Assembly (NCBI GenBank): GCA_946553025.1 | Contig: CAMNRM010000054.1 | Location: forward strand, 1-34,597 | DNA from: an uncultured Clostridium sp. | GTDB lineage: Bacteria > Bacillota > Clostridia > Lachnospirales > Lachnospiraceae | Direction: 5' to 3' | DNA: 34,597 nucleotides | Program-made: the position numbers and the translations under genes | Shown: piece after piece, positions 31,904 through 34,597 of the stretch | How the letters are laid out: every line of letters begins with the position of its first letter | Numbering within the stretch: position 1 is the stretch's first letter | The notes under the pieces: model-generated | What the model was told of the DNA's origin: nothing | Databases searched by the model: none | The model's input: the letters and a program-made list of their open reading frames with translations, nothing else

Positions 31904-34375
31904 ATGGCAGTTAAAGTCAATAATATTATACAGAGAGAGATTATCGGATCGCCTTCTACTGCCAGAGTATCCAAACGGTATAAAGAACTTCTCAGCAAGG
32001 AGGCATACATTGATTCCGAGCGGTGTGAGCTGTACACCGAGTATATGAAGCAGAACTGGAATGAACCTGTTTATCTGCGGGCAGGCGGTGCCTTAAATTA
32101 TGTTCTGTCGAATCTGACACCGGTGATCTGGGAGGATGAACTTCTGGTAGGAAGCCAGTCCAGGTATTTCCTGGGGACACAGGTCTATCCTGAGTATGAA
32201 ACCTGGATGCTGGAAGGGTTCAGGGATATTAAGCGCGAAGAAGAGGCTTATATGGAAGGAACCCTTCAGAAAAAGGAAGGGGAACGTCTGGGGATTTACC
32301 GGATTTACCCGGAGGACAGCAAGAAGATTCTGGAAATGGCAAACTTCTGGGACGGAAAGAACTGGAGGGCACAGGCTGAACGCTATCTGAAGGAAACGAT
32401 GGAGGACTACGATCAAATCGAGAAGATGCAGCAGCAGCTGGTTTTCCTACGGTTTATGTTCGATGTTCCCGAGGGCCGTGTGATTGTCGATTACCAGAAG
32501 GTTATTGATATGGGTATCGAGGGGCTTATTGCCGTTGCCAAAAAGAAGATGGAAGCTCTGGGTGAACTGCAGACGAAGGATGATTTTGATAAGTACAATT
32601 TCTATAAAGGGACGATTCTGGCACTGGAAGGCGTGATCAATTTTGCTGCACATTATGCGGATGAGGCAAAGCGTCAGGCGGATCAGTGCAGGGATGAAAA
32701 GAGGAAGAACGAACTTCTGGAGATTGAGCGGATCTGCCGCAAGGTTCCGGCAAAGCCTGCGGATACCTTCCGTGAGGCGATGCAGTCCTTCTGGTTTGCA
32801 CATCTTTGCATCTTTATCGAACTGAACGGGCGCGGGATGTCGCCGGGACGGTTTGACCAGTATATGTATCGTCCGTACCTGCAGGAAAAGGCAGCAGGAA
32901 AGATTACGGATGAGGAAGTGCTTGAGTATCTGGAACTGATGCGCATTAAGTGCACGGAGCTGACCAGGGCACATGCCACATTTACGGAATCCTACCTTGG
33001 CGGAAGTATTTATCAAAATTTAACCCTTGGCGGTATCGACCGTTACGGACGCCCGGCAGAAAATGAACTTTCCCGTCTGGTATTAAAGGCAGGAATCAAT
33101 GTGCGTACCTGGCAGCCGACGATCTCTGTCCGCTGGCGTGAGGATATGTCCACCGAATTTAAGAATGATGTTGTGGAATGTATCAAGGCAGGTTCGGGCT
33201 ATCCGGCAATCTTTGGTGACGAACTTCCGGTGAAGCGGTTTATGGAAGTAACCGGGGCAAGCTTAGAGGATGCCAGGGACTGGTCGCCCTGCGGCTGCGT
33301 GGATATGCAGATTGGCGGAAAGCGTATGCCGATGTATGCGGTAAACCATACGAACAACTTAAAGATTCTGGAACTGGTCATGAACAACGGTGTAAATCCG
33401 GTAACGGGCGATAAGCTGATTGACACGGAGATTGATTTTGTTCATGCAAGCTATGACCAGATCGTTAAGGAGTACAATCGTCTGATGCATGTGATCTTAA
33501 ACTGGGAGGAGAAGTGCTGGAACCTGATTATGCTGGTTCACAATGACCTGGGCCTTGTTCATCCGTTTATGAGCGCATTATTGGATGACTGTCTGGAGAA
33601 GGGTACAGACGCCTACAGCGGCGGATGCCGGTACAATGATCCGACCTACGTTATTGCCTGCGGTATGGTCAATGTGGCAAACAGCCTGGCGGCTATCCGC
33701 AAGAATGTATTTGAGGATAAGCGCTTCACCCTGCCTGAACTCTTAGAGGCAATGAAGGCGGATTTTGTGGGCTATGATGCTGTCCGCAAGGCTCTTTTAG
33801 ATGCGCCTAAGTACGGCAATGACGATGACTACGTGGATCAGATTCTGGTAGAACTCTACGATCAGTGGGCCGATGCGGCAACCCAGGTGGATAACTGGCT
33901 TGGCGGAAGCTGGCAGCCTTCGACCCTGTCCGTAACGACGCAGGTACTGCTTGGCAAAGCCTGCGGGGCCAGCCCGGACGGACGCTGCTCCAAAGATTTC
34001 CTTTCCGACGGAGCACTGTCCGCATTCCCGGGAACCGATGTCAACGGGCCGATCAGCCTGATTCGTTCGGCGACAAAGATTCATGCAGAGAATCTGCAGT
34101 CTACCTTATTTAATATGAAGTTTAACCCCACGGCAATCGAGGGGCAGGCGGGAACGGATAAGTTTATTACGCTGAATGATACCTACTTTAACTTAGGCGG
34201 TTATCAGATTCAGTACAATGTCGTTGACCGGAATATGCTTATAGATGCCAGAAAGCACCCGGAGAATTATTCCGATTTAATGGTGCGCGTGGCTGGATTT
34301 ACGGCAAGATTTATCGATTTAGGGCCGGATGTACAGCGCCAGGTTATTGAGCGAACGGAATATGAGAATGTCTGA
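31904..34375 (+). CDS. Glycyl radical enzyme of unassigned specificity (GCVD type)
   Basis: An 823-residue PFL-like barrel. The active-site thiyl Cys465 lies in WSPCGCVDMQIGG, and the radical Gly798 in MVRVAGFTARFIDLGPDVQ near the C-terminus. Length and C-terminus fit the GRE dehydratase/lyase/decarboxylase groups, not pyruvate formate-lyase, which has two adjacent catalytic Cys. Characterised dehydratases and C-N or C-S lyases carry Gly-Cys-Val-Glu; here the acid is Asp467, one methylene shorter. No small subunit (as in 4-hydroxyphenylacetate decarboxylase) and no microcompartment genes are present. GAAAGGAAAGCG is the ribosome site. It is the last and largest gene of the operon and presumably performs the central bond cleavage on the substrate handled by the two flavoproteins and the hydrolase. 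The reaction is unknown. Confidence 0.93.
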   Translation: MAVKVNNIIQREIIGSPSTARVSKRYKELLSKEAYIDSERCELYTEYMKQNWNEPVYLRAGGALNYVLSNLTPVIWEDELLVGSQSRYFLGTQVYPEYETWMLEGFRDIKREEEAYMEGTLQKKEGERLGIYRIYPEDSKKILEMANFWDGKNWRAQAERYLKETMEDYDQIEKMQQQLVFLRFMFDVPEGRVIVDYQKVIDMGIEGLIAVAKKKMEALGELQTKDDFDKYNFYKGTILALEGVINFAAHYADEAKRQADQCRDEKRKNELLEIERICRKVPAKPADTFREAMQSFWFAHLCIFIELNGRGMSPGRFDQYMYRPYLQEKAAGKITDEEVLEYLELMRIKCTELTRAHATFTESYLGGSIYQNLTLGGIDRYGRPAENELSRLVLKAGINVRTWQPTISVRWREDMSTEFKNDVVECIKAGSGYPAIFGDELPVKRFMEVTGASLEDARDWSPCGCVDMQIGGKRMPMYAVNHTNNLKILELVMNNGVNPVTGDKLIDTEIDFVHASYDQIVKEYNRLMHVILNWEEKCWNLIMLVHNDLGLVHPFMSALLDDCLEKGTDAYSGGCRYNDPTYVIACGMVNVANSLAAIRKNVFEDKRFTLPELLEAMKADFVGYDAVRKALLDAPKYGNDDDYVDQILVELYDQWADAATQVDNWLGGSWQPSTLSVTTQVLLGKACGASPDGRCSKDFLSDGALSAFPGTDVNGPISLIRSATKIHAENLQSTLFNMKFNPTAIEGQAGTDKFITLNDTYFNLGGYQIQYNVVDRNMLIDARKHPENYSDLMVRVAGFTARFIDLGPDVQRQVIERTEYENV

Positions 34376-34450
34376 TGGATTGAAAAGACAGACTTATGCC
34401 GGTTTGCCGTGCATGGATAGATAGAGGACGCAATACTGACAAAAAAAGAA

Positions 34451-34481
34451 GGGCAGTGCTAGGGCTGCCCTTTTTGCTTTA
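34451..34481 (+). terminator. GRE operon terminator
   Basis: GGGCAG (34451-34456) pairs with CTGCCC (34465-34470), followed by TTTTTGCTTTATT. The remaining 34482-34597 shows no gene. Confidence 0.8.
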
Positions 34482-34597
34482 TTGGATGGGTGGTTATGGT
34501 AATCAAGTAATGGTAAGAAAGTTATTGTTCACGGGGGTGCTACGGTGGGGGCATATTCCGTCGTCACCGCGCTCTCGCTCCGCAAAAGAACACAGCG

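Noticed and set aside
31904-34375. Annotation of the glycyl radical enzyme as pyruvate formate-lyase
   Set aside because: It has a single GCVD-type active-site motif rather than adjacent catalytic Cys-Cys, and its activase has two extra Fe-S clusters.
34500-34597. GC-rich tail at the window end as a second REP-like unit
   Set aside because: It shares only short words with the 6431-6498 element, and the window ends before any stem can be confirmed.

Overview
The window looks like chromosomal DNA of an anaerobic Firmicute of the class Clostridia, most likely a Lachnospiraceae gut bacterium. Evidence for this is the CIRCE-controlled groES-groEL operon, consensus sigma-A promoters with strong Shine-Dalgarno sites, a DUF6106-like protein next to groEL and guaB, oxygen-sensitive enzymes (glycyl radical enzyme, several 4Fe-4S flavoproteins), and Clostridia-type mobile-element genes. 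The species cannot be named from sequence reading alone.

Layout. (1) 1-4130: one end of an integrated mobile element. It has a divergent ribbon-helix-helix regulator with three phased operator-like repeats, a HIRAN-domain protein, several small proteins of unknown function, a ParB-like/DUF5839 protein and a Tn916-type integrase with its own terminator. (2) 4195-9160: housekeeping core with groES, groEL, a DUF6106-like membrane protein and guaB. The guaB leader carries an odd A/C-rich 18-bp tandem repeat. (3) 9227-15226: a PrpR-type regulator whose AAA+ domain lacks the GAFTGA loop, a LysR regulator, and a divergent pair encoding a UxaA-family dehydratase and a DAACS carboxylate symporter. (4) 15233-24232: a defence island scarred by recombination. 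It holds an Rpn-family remnant, a type I restriction-modification operon (hsdR, a 34-residue microprotein, hsdM, hsdS), a roughly 100-bp direct repeat offset by exactly 1020 bp that brackets foreign mobile-element fragments and a candidate small RNA, truncated DUF6414 and DUF488 genes, and an S24/LexA-like repressor. (5) 24240-34480: an Fe-S aldo/keto reductase plus EamA transporter pair, divergent from a five-gene operon.

The five-gene operon (about 26404-34480) is the most interesting part. It encodes an old-yellow-enzyme/enoate-reductase type Fe-S flavoprotein, a DUF6282 amidohydrolase-like protein, a glycyl-radical activase, a PreA/dihydroorotate-dehydrogenase-like Fe-S flavoprotein, and a glycyl radical enzyme (GRE). 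The GRE has an unusual Gly-Cys-Val-Asp active-site motif where characterised GRE lyases and dehydratases have Gly-Cys-Val-Glu. I know of no described pathway with this gene set. My inference is an anaerobic catabolic route in which two flavoproteins reduce an unsaturated, probably cyclic, substrate, a metal-dependent hydrolase acts on it, and the GRE cleaves a C-X or C-C bond. The substrate is unknown.
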